From the NCBI RefSeq assembly GCF_018413465.1, contig NZ_JAHCDK010000013.1:1-64000 (forward strand): DNA of 64,000 nt. Reading direction: 5' to 3'. The position numbers and the translations under genes were made by a program. The notes below the pieces were generated by a model, which was not told the origin of the DNA, searched no databases, and was given only the letters and a program-made list of their open reading frames with translations. This DNA is from Flavobacterium sp. CYK-55 (GTDB taxonomy: Bacteria > Bacteroidota > Bacteroidia > Flavobacteriales > Flavobacteriaceae). Of the stretch, positions 32,514 through 41,790 are shown one piece after another. The stretch's first letter is position 1, and each line of letters begins with the position of its first letter.

Positions 32514-33717
32514 ATTCGTTATCTTCTAGATTTTCATTAAAAGATGAAGGTAATAGCTGCGGAATAAACTTGATCAAAATCGGCAACAACAAACTCCCGC
32601 CGGGTATTAAGAAAATAGTCAATGACGGCACCGATTTGCAAATATCCAGCAACTGTTTTTTGATTTTCTTTTTTTCGTCTTTATTTAAATCACGCTTTGT
32701 AGAATGCGCCAAAAGCACCATGAGTTCTTTGCTTTGCGAGATTTCTTTTGACAAGCGTTTTTGGTTGCGTTTGATGAGCGTGACCACCAATTGCGTCGTC
32801 TGATCATAAAAATGCTTAACCGGATTTGAATAATTAAAGTAAGCAATTTCACTTTTGTATTTTGAAATAAAGGCATCGGTTTCACCAATACTTTGGGTAA
32901 CAAAATCATCCGGGACCTTCATTAGTGAAGCCAGCGTGTGCAAGAAATACGCTTCTTCATTTTCAATTTGTCCATCGCTCCAAAGCGCCAATCCGGCCAT
33001 GTCAATCAGGTAATACTTCTCGAGCGTGTTTTGGTAGTAATCAAGTTCAAGCGCCTCAAGATTCTGAATGTTCACTTTTGAAAATTTGGTATAGCGCACT
33101 GAGGCTTCAAAGAGTTTGATGAGTAAATCATCGTGTGCCGATTTGTTGGTTTTGGTGCGCAATGAAAATGTCACAATACTTACGATGGTATCTTCGATTT
33201 TATGAAGGTATTTTTCCGGAATTTTTCCTTCAATTAAATAATGCTGAAAAGCCAGTAAATCTACAAACAGCAGTGCATTGGTTACAATATGTGAAAAGTT
33301 TTTGCTGATGATGTTGTCGTTGGTCTGAACGCGCTCATCAATCAAATCTTCAAGGGCAGCAGCGGTAGGAGAGGTAGGGAAAACTTTTTTAATCAGATTA
33401 AAATTTGAAGCATTCATCTGATTGTAAAATAAAACCGTTTGTTTTACAAAATCATCGGCTTTGGCTGTCATGGTATGCAATCGATAGGTCTCAAATAAGC
33501 CATGCAACAGCGCGAGTTTTGAAATTTCATCACTAAGCCAACCCGAAGTGTCTACTTGAATATCTGAACCAAATGAAACAATATGTCCGTAGATAAATCC
33601 GGTTTTTCGAATGTTTAAATAAAAAGCTTCTGTATCAGGCACAGGTTGGCTATGAGCCGCTTTGAACTCAATAAAAAACTTGTCAATCCAGCCGTGTACC
33701 GATGGGTTAATCATCAT
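32512..33717 (-). CDS. LETM1-related protein with TerB-like segment
   Basis: The 401-aa protein is mainly helical. Around residues 255-300, YLIDMAGLALWSDGQIENEE and the following helices resemble the TerB/DnaJ-associated acidic helical domain. The C-terminus (about 340-390), with HSTKRDLNKDEKKKIKKQL and FLIPGGSLLLPILIKF, resembles the LETM1 segment of mitochondrial ion-exchange proteins and holds one hydrophobic stretch. Flavobacterial proteins of this type are labelled LETM1-related biofilm-associated; the function is not established. Two adjacent Met codons make the exact start uncertain by one residue. The gene is alone on its strand here. Confidence 0.75.
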   Translation of the reverse strand: MMINPSVHGWIDKFFIEFKAAHSQPVPDTEAFYLNIRKTGFIYGHIVSFGSDIQVDTSGWLSDEISKLALLHGLFETYRLHTMTAKADDFVKQTVLFYNQMNASNFNLIKKVFPTSPTAAALEDLIDERVQTNDNIISKNFSHIVTNALLFVDLLAFQHYLIEGKIPEKYLHKIEDTIVSIVTFSLRTKTNKSAHDDLLIKLFEASVRYTKFSKVNIQNLEALELDYYQNTLEKYYLIDMAGLALWSDGQIENEEAYFLHTLASLMKVPDDFVTQSIGETDAFISKYKSEIAYFNYSNPVKHFYDQTTQLVVTLIKRNQKRLSKEISQSKELMVLLAHSTKRDLNKDEKKKIKKQLLDICKSVPSLTIFLIPGGSLLLPILIKFIPQLLPSSFNENLEDNE

Positions 33718-33790
33718 TTAATAATTTCAGCACAAAGCTAATTTATTTTGCCGAGTTCATGTGTGCACAGCTTTAATTTAACGTCAAGAA

Positions 33791-34360
33791 TCATCCGCGC
33801 GTTTTGATGTTTTGTACACACAAACGAACAATTTCATCAATGCGAATCTTTCGGGTTTCTTTGCGTTTGGCCTGGTTAAGCCAATACAAATAACTTTTGC
33901 GATAGGTTTTGCTCAAGTTGTGATAATAATTGGCCGCCAATGGATTTTGATCAAAAGCCGTTTGTAAATCATCGGGTACTTTTAAATCTTCAACATGATC
34001 CAAGCTTTGCCATGAACCGTTTTGTTTGGCGATTTCTATCGCTTTTAAACCGCTCGCATGCATGAGCCCGTCTTTGAGTAACTGCTCAATATAGTTTTTG
34101 TTGACTTTGCTCCAAACGCTTTTGGGTTTGCGCGGTGTAAAAACTTGTTTGCGTCTTTGATCATCCAGTTTGCGCACCGTTGAATCAATCCAACCGTAGC
34201 AAATGGCTACCTGAACGGCTTCTTCCCAACGCATACTGGGCATTTCACTCTCTACTTTGTAAAAAATTAGTTCAACACCGCTGTATGCCGCATGATGTTC
34301 ATGCAACCAATCACGCCATTGTTGGGCATTTTCAAAATAGAGTAGTGGTTTTTCGCTCAA
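33791..34360 (-). CDS. YdeI/OmpD-associated family protein
   Basis: The 189-aa protein matches the YdeI family: QQWRDWLHEHHAAYSGVELIFYK at the start, then WEEAVQVAICYGWIDSTVRK, FTPRKPKSVWSKVNKNYIE and a helical end TYRKSYLYWLNQAKRKETR. Family members are cytoplasmic and small; some are linked to bacteriocin or polymyxin resistance, with unknown chemistry. It ends six bases before the start codon region of the next minus-strand unit upstream (SOD) and is probably co-transcribed with it. Confidence 0.85.
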   Translation of the reverse strand: MSEKPLLYFENAQQWRDWLHEHHAAYSGVELIFYKVESEMPSMRWEEAVQVAICYGWIDSTVRKLDDQRRKQVFTPRKPKSVWSKVNKNYIEQLLKDGLMHASGLKAIEIAKQNGSWQSLDHVEDLKVPDDLQTAFDQNPLAANYYHNLSKTYRKSYLYWLNQAKRKETRKIRIDEIVRLCVQNIKTRG

Positions 34361-34366
34361 AATGTT

Positions 34367-34894
34367 TTATTTGATAATAGCCGAGCAAGCTAAGCGAGCG
34401 CCCGCATTTCCGGTGGGTTGCGAAGTAAAATCGTCGCTGCCTTCGTGTACAATCAAACCTTTGCCCAAAATGTCTTTGGTTGGATCGCCACAACCTATAC
34501 ACCATTCATTGGTTTTAAGCGTGATGCTTCCGTTGCCGTTGGCATCAGCCGTAAAATTGCCAATGTCGCCTTTGTGGTATTCGCCCACGCCCCATTTTCC
34601 GTGTTTTTTAAAGGTCGGATTCCAATGTCCGCCTGCCGAAGACGCATCTGCTGCTGAACAATCTGATTTTTCATGGATGTGAATGGCGTGCGCACCCGGT
34701 TTTAATCCAGACAAGTTGGCTGTAAAAGTTACCTCTCCTTTTTTTTCAATAAAAGTAGCCGTTCCAGTGACTGAGCTTTTGCTTTTAGATTCAAACGTAA
34801 GGGTTAGTTTTTGGCTGTTTGCTGACGAACTGCCCGATTTACATCCGATAATCATCGCCAACAAAACAACTGCGGATAAGCCTATTTTTTTCAT
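34367..34894 (-). CDS. Cu/Zn superoxide dismutase, lipoprotein
   Basis: The 175-aa enzyme turns superoxide into peroxide and oxygen. It has a lipoprotein signal with Cys18 (LLAMIIGC), then a Cu/Zn-SOD fold: HAIHIHEKSDCS (Cu ligands and first Cys), GGHWNPTFKKHG, HKGDIGN, GLIVHEGSDDF and GNAGARLACSAI (second Cys and active-site Arg). The lipid anchor places it in the periplasm on a membrane. It starts an apparent two-gene unit with the YdeI-like gene six bases downstream. Confidence 0.93.
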   Translation of the reverse strand: MKKIGLSAVVLLAMIIGCKSGSSSANSQKLTLTFESKSKSSVTGTATFIEKKGEVTFTANLSGLKPGAHAIHIHEKSDCSAADASSAGGHWNPTFKKHGKWGVGEYHKGDIGNFTADANGNGSITLKTNEWCIGCGDPTKDILGKGLIVHEGSDDFTSQPTGNAGARLACSAIIK

Positions 34895-34964
34895 GATTTT
34901 CTGTGTTGATTTTTCGTTTAAATGTACGCATTAAACTCATTTGAAATCTATTTTTAACGCTGGG

Positions 34965-35492
34965 TTATTTAGACGATTTTTCGCCTACAAAAACATCATT
35001 CGGCGATTTGAACAACACATTAAAAGTGGTCAAACTTCCGTAGATGCGCGTGATGTATTGCTGTAATTCAACCTTTTCAATTTCTTCAAGATTGCTGGCA
35101 TTGATTTTTTGTTCCATTACCCGCAGACGATCGCGCAGCATGACAATTTTGTGAAAAAACGTATCCACCGGAACTTCTTTTGAAGCCAATCCGGCTTTTC
35201 CGGGCTCAAGAATCATTTTCCCGCCTTTCCATTTATCGTCAATGGCTACAGGCTCTCCGAGGCCATTCCATTTTTTTAAGATTGATAAAAGGCTTTGTTC
35301 TACATCGTAAAAACTTACGGTGTCAACATCGTTTTCGGCGGCGTCAATCACTTGAAACTCGCTGTCAATTTCTATCGTTTCTAATCCGTTTTCAATAAAA
35401 GTAACCCAATATTCTTTGGATGAAACATTGGTAATTACGCCTTTTCCGTATTCGGGGTGTTCAATTCTTGATCCGATTCCTAATATTTTCAT
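34965..35492 (-). CDS. Unknown protein with SH3-like N-terminus
   Basis: The 175-aa protein begins MKILGIGSRIEHPEYGKGVI, a small beta-barrel (KOW/Tudor/CarD-like) pattern up to about residue 55. A middle part follows with WNGLGEPVAIDDKWKGGKMI, then a helical C-terminus (about 110-165, VDTFFHKIVMLRDRLRVMEQ). I chose the ATG at 35492 because the barrel starts there; an upstream start would add 24 residues across a terminator. Such proteins are common in Bacteroidota without known function; binding to nucleic acid or a partner protein is possible. It lies downstream of the beta-oxidation operon, behind its terminator. Confidence 0.7.
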   Translation of the reverse strand: MKILGIGSRIEHPEYGKGVITNVSSKEYWVTFIENGLETIEIDSEFQVIDAAENDVDTVSFYDVEQSLLSILKKWNGLGEPVAIDDKWKGGKMILEPGKAGLASKEVPVDTFFHKIVMLRDRLRVMEQKINASNLEEIEKVELQQYITRIYGSLTTFNVLFKSPNDVFVGEKSSK

Positions 35493-35531
35493 GGTGATAA
35501 TTTTTGTCGAAAATAATAGATTTTCACCAAT

Positions 35532-35556
35532 AAAAAAGCCGGAATGAATCCGGCTT
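35532..35556 (-). terminator. Terminator of the beta-oxidation operon
   Basis: AAGCCGGA and TCCGGCTT pair around ATGAA; the A-run at 35532-35537 is a T-run on the minus strand. It follows the acyl-CoA dehydrogenase gene. Confidence 0.7.
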
Positions 35557-35584
35557 ACCAACAAATTAATTAACTAAAATTAAA

Positions 35585-37375
35585 CTAAAAACAATATTGA
35601 TTTTCTGCCACTAATTTTGCAGTAATAGTCTCGCGTAAACCAACAATATTAGGCATGTTGGTATATTTGGTAAATCGGCGCAAGCCCATGAGCATTATGC
35701 GTTGTTCGTCACCTTCAGCAAATGAAATCACACTTTCTTTTCCTTTTTGGGTAACAATGTCCACGGCTTTGTATAAATACAATTTGGCCATGGCGATTTG
35801 TTCTTTGACGGCTTGTTCACCTTGTTTTTTGGCCATTTTTTCGGTGCGAAGAATCGTACTCTCAGCCATGTAAATTTCAATGAGCATATCAGCGGCAGCG
35901 GTCAATAATTGCTGATGTGAGTCGAGCTCAGGGCCGTATTTTTGTGCCGCTGCACCGGCTACCATTAAAAACGCTTTTTTGAGTTTGCCAATCATTTCTT
36001 TTTCTTCTGAAAACAACTCAGAATAATCCGGAATGTCAAACGACGGAATACCCATCAATTCTTCTTGAACTTTCATTGCCGGGCCCAATAAATCAACGTG
36101 GCCTTTCATGGCTTTTTTAACCAACATGCCTACAGATAGCATACGGTTGATTTCGTTGGTTCCTTCGTAAATTCGAGCAATACGAGCGTCTCTCCAAGCG
36201 CTTTCCATTGGGGTGTCTTCAGAAAAGCCCATGCCTCCGTAGATTTGAATTCCTTCGTCGGCACAATTTTGAACATCTTCAGAAACCGCTACTTTTAAAA
36301 TTGAACACTCAATAGCAAATTCTTCAACGCCTTTGAGTTCGGCTTCTTGATGTGAAGCGCCTTCAGCTTCGCGCAATTTGATGCGGGTTTCAATGTCTTT
36401 GGCTGCGCGATAAGTAGCGCTTTCTCCGGCATAAGCCGAAGTGGCCATTTCAGCCAATTTGTAGCGTATGGCCCCGAAACTCGAAATCGGCGTATTGAAT
36501 TGCATGCGTTCGTTGGCATAATGAATCGCGTTGGTCGTGACTCTGCGTTGGGCATCTAAACAAGCCGCGGCCAATTTGATTCGGCCAACATTCAAAGCAT
36601 TCATGGCTATTTTAAAACCTTCACCACGACCGGCCAGCATGTTATGAACCGGCACTTTGGTTTCGTTAAAAAACACTTGTCGGGTAGACGAGGCGCGAAT
36701 GCCTAATTTGTGTTCTTCTTCGCCCAAGGTGATTCCATTAGTAGCATCGTTTTCTACAATAAATCCGGTGATGTTTTTATCGTCTTCAATGCGCGCAAAA
36801 ACAATAAATAGCGAACAAAATCCGGCATTGGAAATCCACATTTTTTGACCGGTGATTTTATAATGCGTTCCGTCATCAGAAAGTACGGCTTTGGTTTTTC
36901 CGGAATTGGCATCTGAACCAGCACCCGGCTCGGTCAAACAATAGGCGCCAAACCATTCGCCTGAAGCCAATTTAGGCACATATTTTTGTTTTTGTTCTTC
37001 GGTTCCGTATAAGGTAATGGGCATGGTTCCGATTCCGGTGTGTGCGCCAAACGCCGTTGAGAATGATCCGGTGGCACCCGAAATGTAGTCGCAAACCAAG
37101 CAAGTATCCACAAAGCCCATACCCATTCCACCATAAGCTTCGGGCACGGCCACACTCAGAAAGCCCATTTCTGCTGCTTTTTTCATGCACTCTTCGGTAA
37201 ACGAAAAATCTTTGCTTTCAAATTTGCTTTTGTTGGGCCAGATTTCTTTGTCGACAAATTCTTTGACCGAATCGCGCATCATGATTTGTTCTTCTGAAAA
37301 ATCTTCTGGCGTGAAGATGTTTTCGCATTTGGTTTCTTTAACCAAAAATTGTCCGCCACGTGTTATATCTTCCAT
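35585..37375 (-). CDS. fadE: Acyl-CoA dehydrogenase
   Basis: The FAD enzyme makes the trans-2-enoyl-CoA in the first step of beta-oxidation. The 596-aa protein has the acyl-CoA dehydrogenase N-terminal, middle and C-terminal domains (about 30-410: CLTEPGAGSDANSGKTKAVL, YKITGQKMWISNAGF, QIYGGMGFSEDTPMES, RIYEGTNEINRML) plus a helical extension of about 180 residues, as in B. subtilis FadE (about 594 aa). It is the last gene of a minus-strand operon MarR-fadN-fadA-fadE, with a 104-base gap after the thiolase. Confidence 0.93.
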   Translation of the reverse strand: MEDITRGGQFLVKETKCENIFTPEDFSEEQIMMRDSVKEFVDKEIWPNKSKFESKDFSFTEECMKKAAEMGFLSVAVPEAYGGMGMGFVDTCLVCDYISGATGSFSTAFGAHTGIGTMPITLYGTEEQKQKYVPKLASGEWFGAYCLTEPGAGSDANSGKTKAVLSDDGTHYKITGQKMWISNAGFCSLFIVFARIEDDKNITGFIVENDATNGITLGEEEHKLGIRASSTRQVFFNETKVPVHNMLAGRGEGFKIAMNALNVGRIKLAAACLDAQRRVTTNAIHYANERMQFNTPISSFGAIRYKLAEMATSAYAGESATYRAAKDIETRIKLREAEGASHQEAELKGVEEFAIECSILKVAVSEDVQNCADEGIQIYGGMGFSEDTPMESAWRDARIARIYEGTNEINRMLSVGMLVKKAMKGHVDLLGPAMKVQEELMGIPSFDIPDYSELFSEEKEMIGKLKKAFLMVAGAAAQKYGPELDSHQQLLTAAADMLIEIYMAESTILRTEKMAKKQGEQAVKEQIAMAKLYLYKAVDIVTQKGKESVISFAEGDEQRIMLMGLRRFTKYTNMPNIVGLRETITAKLVAENQYCF

Positions 37376-37479
37376 ATTAATCTATTTTAAATGTTGCATT
37401 CTAAATGCTAAATTTTTAGTTTGAAAATCAGATGTTTCATTTTTTGAATGTTTTTCATTCATCATTTAACATTCAAAAT

Positions 37480-38661
37480 TTATAATAATTCATAAATGCC
37501 CGCTGCTCCTTGTCCGGTGCCAACGCACATCGAAACGATTCCATATTTGCTGCCACGTTGTTTCATTTCATCAAAAAGTTGAACCGATAATTTAGCTCCG
37601 GTGCAACCCAGCGGATGTCCTAAGGCAATGGCGCCTCCGTTGACATTTACGATTTCAGGGTTGATGTCTAGTTCACGAATCACGGCCAACGATTGTGAGG
37701 CAAAGGCTTCGTTGAGTTCAATCAAGTCAATATCTTTTAATTGTAAACCGGCTTGTTGCAAGGCTTTCGGAATGGCTTTGACCGGGCCGATGCCCATAAT
37801 GCGCGGCTCAACACCGGCAGCGGCATAACTCACCATGCGCGCGATGGGTTGCAAGTTGAGTTCTTTGACCATGGCTTCGCTCATAATCATCACAAAAGCA
37901 GCGCCGTCACTCATTTGCGAGGCATTTCCTGCGGTAACACTTCCGTCAGCGGCAAAAACCGGACGCAGTTTGGCCAATGCTTCTAAATTAGTATCGGCAC
38001 GCGGGCCTTCGTCTTGGGCAACTGTGTAATTTTTGGTTTCTTTTTTTCCTGCTTCGTTGATGAAGGTATGTTCAACGGTTATGGGAACAATTTGGTTGGT
38101 AAAACGACCACCTTGTTGCGCTTTGATGGCTTTTTGATGCGAGGCAAACGCAAACGCATCTTGGTCTTCACGCGATACGTTGAATTGTTTGGCAACAGCT
38201 TCAGCGGTGAGCCCCATGCCCCAGTAATAATCTTCATGGCCTGAAGCGGCTACTTGGTAATCAGGAGTGGGTTTGTATCCGCCCATCGGGATATAACTCA
38301 TGCTTTCGGCGCCACCGGCAATAATGCAATCGGCCATACCGCTTTGAATTTTAGCCACGGCCATACTGATGGTTTCAACTCCCGAAGCGCAATATCGATT
38401 GACTGTTACCCCCGGAACATCGGTTACTTTTAATCCCATTAAAGAAATTAAACGACCCATGTTTAATCCTTGTTCGGCCTCGGGCATGGCATTTCCGACC
38501 ATCACATCATCAATACGTGATCGATCAAATTCGGGCAATTGCTGCATCATATATTCAATGGTTTCAGCGGCCAATTCATCCGGACGTTTGAATCTGAATA
38601 AACCTTTGGGCGCTTTACCTACTGCGGTGCGGTATCCTTTAACTATATAGGCTGTTTTCAT
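37480..38661 (-). CDS. fadA: Acetyl-CoA C-acyltransferase (3-ketoacyl-CoA thiolase)
   Basis: Thiolase cleaves 3-ketoacyl-CoA with CoA to acetyl-CoA and a shortened acyl-CoA. The 393-aa protein has the nucleophile Cys in [14 protein letters not shown] (near 91), [26 protein letters not shown] (His) and [13 protein letters not shown] (second Cys). It starts four bases after the fadN stop codon, so the two are translated together and probably form a complex. Confidence 0.95.
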   Translation of the reverse strand: MKTAYIVKGYRTAVGKAPKGLFRFKRPDELAAETIEYMMQQLPEFDRSRIDDVMVGNAMPEAEQGLNMGRLISLMGLKVTDVPGVTVNRYCASGVETISMAVAKIQSGMADCIIAGGAESMSYIPMGGYKPTPDYQVAASGHEDYYWGMGLTAEAVAKQFNVSREDQDAFAFASHQKAIKAQQGGRFTNQIVPITVEHTFINEAGKKETKNYTVAQDEGPRADTNLEALAKLRPVFAADGSVTAGNASQMSDGAAFVMIMSEAMVKELNLQPIARMVSYAAAGVEPRIMGIGPVKAIPKALQQAGLQLKDIDLIELNEAFASQSLAVIRELDINPEIVNVNGGAIALGHPLGCTGAKLSVQLFDEMKQRGSKYGIVSMCVGTGQGAAGIYELL

Positions 38662-38665
38662 AATT

Positions 38666-41056
38666 TTAGTTTCTTAGTGGTTTTCCTTTGGTCAACATAA
38701 ATTGAATGCGCTCTAAGGTTTTGCGTTCGGTGCACAAACTCAAGAAAGCCTCACGTTCAATATCCAACAAGTATTGTTCTGAAACCAAAGTAGGTTCTGA
38801 TAAGTCTCCGCCGGCCATCACATAAGCCAGTTTGTTGGCAATTTTGCGGTCGTGCTCAGAGATGTATTGCCCGGCAACCATTTGATCGGTTCCTACTAAG
38901 AACATACCCAACGCTTGTTTGCCTAATACTTTGATGTCTTTGCGTTCAACGGGTTGTGTATAACCTTGTTCAGCCATTTGCAAAGCGATTTGCTTGGCAG
39001 TAGCAATTTGTCGATCGCGGTTGACTACCACAATGTCTTTTCCTTTTTGAAGAATACCCAAATCAAAGGCTTCGTAGGCTGAGGTTGCTACTTTGGCCAT
39101 GCCGATGGTTAAAAAGTATTCTTGAAGCACATTGAGTTCTACATCGTTTTTGCGGAATAAATCAGCAGCGCGAACCGTCATTTCTTTAGAGCCGCCGCCG
39201 CCCGGAATCACGCCGACACCAAATTCAACCAAACCAATGTAGGTTTCTGCTGCAGCCACAACGCGATCGGCATGCATCGTCATTTCGCATCCGCCGCCTA
39301 AAGTCATTCCGTGTGGTGCCACTACAACCGGAATAGATGAATAACGACAACGCATCATTGTGTTTTGGAACATTCTGATGGCCATGTTGAGCTCATCGTA
39401 TTCTTGTTCAACGGCCATCATGAAAATCATACCGATGTTGGCTCCGACCGAGAAGTTGGCGCCTTGATTGCCGATGACCAAACCGTGGTATTCTTTTTCG
39501 GCTAGGTCGATGGCTTTGTTGATTCCGGTGAGTACGCCGCCGCCGATGGTATTCATTTTTGAATGGAATTCTAAGTTTAAAATACCATCGCCCAAATGGA
39601 ACAAGCTGCAATCGCTGTTGCCCCAAACTTTTTGGGTTTCGCGAATGTTGTCTAAAATAATAAAGCTGTCTTGTCCCGGTTTTTTGGTATAAGATTTTGA
39701 AGCAATATCATAAAAATAGGTTGCGCCATTTTTGACGCTGTAAAATGATGTGATTCCACTGGAAATCATGTCTGTAACCCATGAAGCAGGAGCGTAGCCT
39801 TCGTTTTTCATGAGGTCGATGGCTTTTTCAACACCAATGGCATCCCAGATTTCAAATGGTCCGTTTTCCCATCCGAAGCCTGCTTTCATGGCATCGTCAA
39901 TTTTGTATAATTCGTCTGAAATTTCAGGAATTCGGTTAGAGACATAAGTAAACATTGCTGCAAAATTTTTGCGGTAGAATTCACCGGCTTTGTCTTTTCC
40001 TTTGACCAAAACTTTAAAACGATCAATAGGTTTGTCAATGGTTTTGGTGAGTTCTAAAGTGGCAAATGAGGCTTTTTTGTTGGGGCGATATTCCATCGTA
40101 TTCAAATCTAACGACAGGATATCTTTATCTACTTTTTTGTAAAAACCTTGTTTGGTTTTGCTGCCCAGCCACTGATTATTCATCATTTTTTGGATGAATT
40201 CCGGAAGCTGGAACAAATCGTGCGCTTCATCGTTCGGGCAGTTTTCATATAGACCGTTGGCCACATGCACGAGTGTGTCTAATCCAACCACATCAACGGT
40301 TCTGAACGTCGCTGATTTAGGTCGGCCAATTACCGGACCTGTGAGTTTATCGACTTCTTCAATGGTTAATCCCATTTCTTTAACTTGATGAAACAAGCTC
40401 ATGATACCGAAAATACCAATGCGGTTCCCGATAAACGCCGGCGTATCTTTGGCCACGACCGAAGTTTTACCTAAGAATTTTGAACCGTAATCAAATAAAA
40501 AGTCTATGACTGTTGGGTCTGTTTTGGGCCCGGGAATGATTTCAAATAATTTTAAATAGCGCGCCGGATTGAAAAAATGGGTTCCGCAGAAGTGTTTTTG
40601 AAAGTCTTCACTGCGGCCTTCGCTCATAAACTGAATGGGAATTCCGGAGGTGTTTGAGGTCACCAAGGTTCCGGACTTGCGGTATTGGTCAATTTGTTCA
40701 AAGACTATTTTTTTGATGTCTAATCGTTCTACAACCACTTCTATGATCCAATCATACTTGGCAATTTTAGGCATATCATCTGTAGTGTTTCCCGTAGTAA
40801 TTCGTGAAGCAAACTTCTGGCTGTAAATAGGTGATGGATTAGATTTTAGTGCGTTGGCCAAATGTTCATTGACAATTCGGTTGCGCACAACTTTGCTCTC
40901 TAAAGTCAGGCCTTTCTTTTCTTCAACAGGAGTTAGAGCATTGGGCACAATATCCAATAATAAAACTTCCAAACCGATGTTGGCAAAATGACAAGCGATA
41001 CCTGATCCCATAATTCCAGAACCAACTACGGCCACTTTTTTGATGGTGCGTTTCAT
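38666..41056 (-). CDS. fadN: 3-hydroxyacyl-CoA dehydrogenase / enoyl-CoA hydratase
   Basis: This 796-aa bifunctional enzyme hydrates enoyl-CoA and oxidises 3-hydroxyacyl-CoA. The NAD-binding dehydrogenase comes first (VAVVGSGIMGSGIACHFANI, about 8-27; then the C-terminal 3HCDH parts around CGTHFFNPARYLKLFEIIPG), and the hydratase is at the C-terminal side (about 480-690, with GANFSVGANIGMI and MTLGGGCEMTMHADR, GGGGSKEM). This order is opposite to E. coli FadB and matches B. subtilis FadN (about 789 aa). It starts directly after the MarR gene stop and precedes fadA. Confidence 0.93.
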   Translation of the reverse strand: MKRTIKKVAVVGSGIMGSGIACHFANIGLEVLLLDIVPNALTPVEEKKGLTLESKVVRNRIVNEHLANALKSNPSPIYSQKFASRITTGNTTDDMPKIAKYDWIIEVVVERLDIKKIVFEQIDQYRKSGTLVTSNTSGIPIQFMSEGRSEDFQKHFCGTHFFNPARYLKLFEIIPGPKTDPTVIDFLFDYGSKFLGKTSVVAKDTPAFIGNRIGIFGIMSLFHQVKEMGLTIEEVDKLTGPVIGRPKSATFRTVDVVGLDTLVHVANGLYENCPNDEAHDLFQLPEFIQKMMNNQWLGSKTKQGFYKKVDKDILSLDLNTMEYRPNKKASFATLELTKTIDKPIDRFKVLVKGKDKAGEFYRKNFAAMFTYVSNRIPEISDELYKIDDAMKAGFGWENGPFEIWDAIGVEKAIDLMKNEGYAPASWVTDMISSGITSFYSVKNGATYFYDIASKSYTKKPGQDSFIILDNIRETQKVWGNSDCSLFHLGDGILNLEFHSKMNTIGGGVLTGINKAIDLAEKEYHGLVIGNQGANFSVGANIGMIFMMAVEQEYDELNMAIRMFQNTMMRCRYSSIPVVVAPHGMTLGGGCEMTMHADRVVAAAETYIGLVEFGVGVIPGGGGSKEMTVRAADLFRKNDVELNVLQEYFLTIGMAKVATSAYEAFDLGILQKGKDIVVVNRDRQIATAKQIALQMAEQGYTQPVERKDIKVLGKQALGMFLVGTDQMVAGQYISEHDRKIANKLAYVMAGGDLSEPTLVSEQYLLDIEREAFLSLCTERKTLERIQFMLTKGKPLRN

Positions 41057-41057
41057 A

Positions 41058-41501
41058 TTATTCGTTGTTGTTAAATATTTTTTTCTCTTGAATCAATTCA
41101 TTGATGATTTCAGTAACCTCCATAAAGTGTTGGAGTTTTTCTTCTGAAATCTGAGCTTTGATGGTTTCATTAAATTTGAGTACCGTGTTTTTTGAAAGCT
41201 CTCTTTTTTCTTTACCAAAATCTGTAAGAAAAATCAAAACACCACGTCCGTCATCAGGATTTTTTTGACGATAAATCAACCCTTTTTCTTCCATTGATTT
41301 TAAGGTTCTGGTGAGGCTTGTTGCTTCCATTCCCATTTTTGGTCCCAAGGTTGTTGATGGCGTTCCGGCTTCTTTATCTAAACTCAATAATGCAAATCCT
41401 GTTGCAATGGTTGCATCATACTTAGCAGCTTCTTCATTGTACATACGAGATACTGCTTGCCAAGTGGCTCTTAAAGCATAATCTATAGTTTTGTCTTTCA
41501 T
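41058..41501 (-). CDS. MarR-family transcriptional regulator of the fad operon
   Basis: The 147-aa protein has a winged helix-turn-helix of the MarR family (about 35-110): ASLTRTLKSMEEKGLIYRQK style sequence (here EATSLTRTLKSMEEKGLI) and the wing RQKNPDDGRGVLIFLTDFG. It is the first gene of the beta-oxidation operon, with its stop one base from the fadN ATG, so it is likely to repress the operon and respond to acyl-CoA or fatty acid. Two palindromic sites (41541-41550 and 41571-41580) upstream are the probable operators. Confidence 0.9.
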   Translation of the reverse strand: MKDKTIDYALRATWQAVSRMYNEEAAKYDATIATGFALLSLDKEAGTPSTTLGPKMGMEATSLTRTLKSMEEKGLIYRQKNPDDGRGVLIFLTDFGKEKRELSKNTVLKFNETIKAQISEEKLQHFMEVTEIINELIQEKKIFNNNE

Positions 41502-41534
41502 AGAATGAAATCTAGCGTTTCAAAGATATAAATA

Positions 41535-41585
41535 AATATTATGCATGCATACTAAATATTAAAAAAAAATATGCGTGCATAGTAA
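41535..41585. promoter_or_regulatory. Two candidate MarR operator palindromes
   Basis: ATGCATGCAT (41541-41550) and ATGCGTGCAT (41571-41580) repeat with a 30-base, about three-helical-turn, centre-to-centre distance. Both are flanked by AT-rich DNA (TATT and ATAC/ATAG). They lie 40 and 70 bases upstream of the MarR start, where a repressor of its own operon should bind. They are the only GC-containing dyads in this space. Confidence 0.55.
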
Positions 41586-41731
41586 TTTTAACGTTTTGTA
41601 GTTTTCGAGTCATCAAAGACTGAGTACTTCATTGTTTCGTTATTTTCTTACTTTTTATAAAAAAGTTGTTGATAACCGCTTGACTTATGAGCATTGTTGA
41701 ACAAAAGTTAATGCTGGGGAAGCTCATTTGA

Positions 41732-41739
41732 TATATTTG
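41732..41739 (+). promoter_or_regulatory. Probable -7 element of the PAS kinase gene
   Basis: TATATTTG matches TAnnTTTG, 52 bases before the ATG at 41791. It also shows that the longer reading frame from the TTG at 41728 would start within the promoter. Confidence 0.4.
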
Positions 41740-41790
41740 GCTCGGAAAAAAATTGGGCGAATTATTTTAATAACCAAACCCAATCAAACA

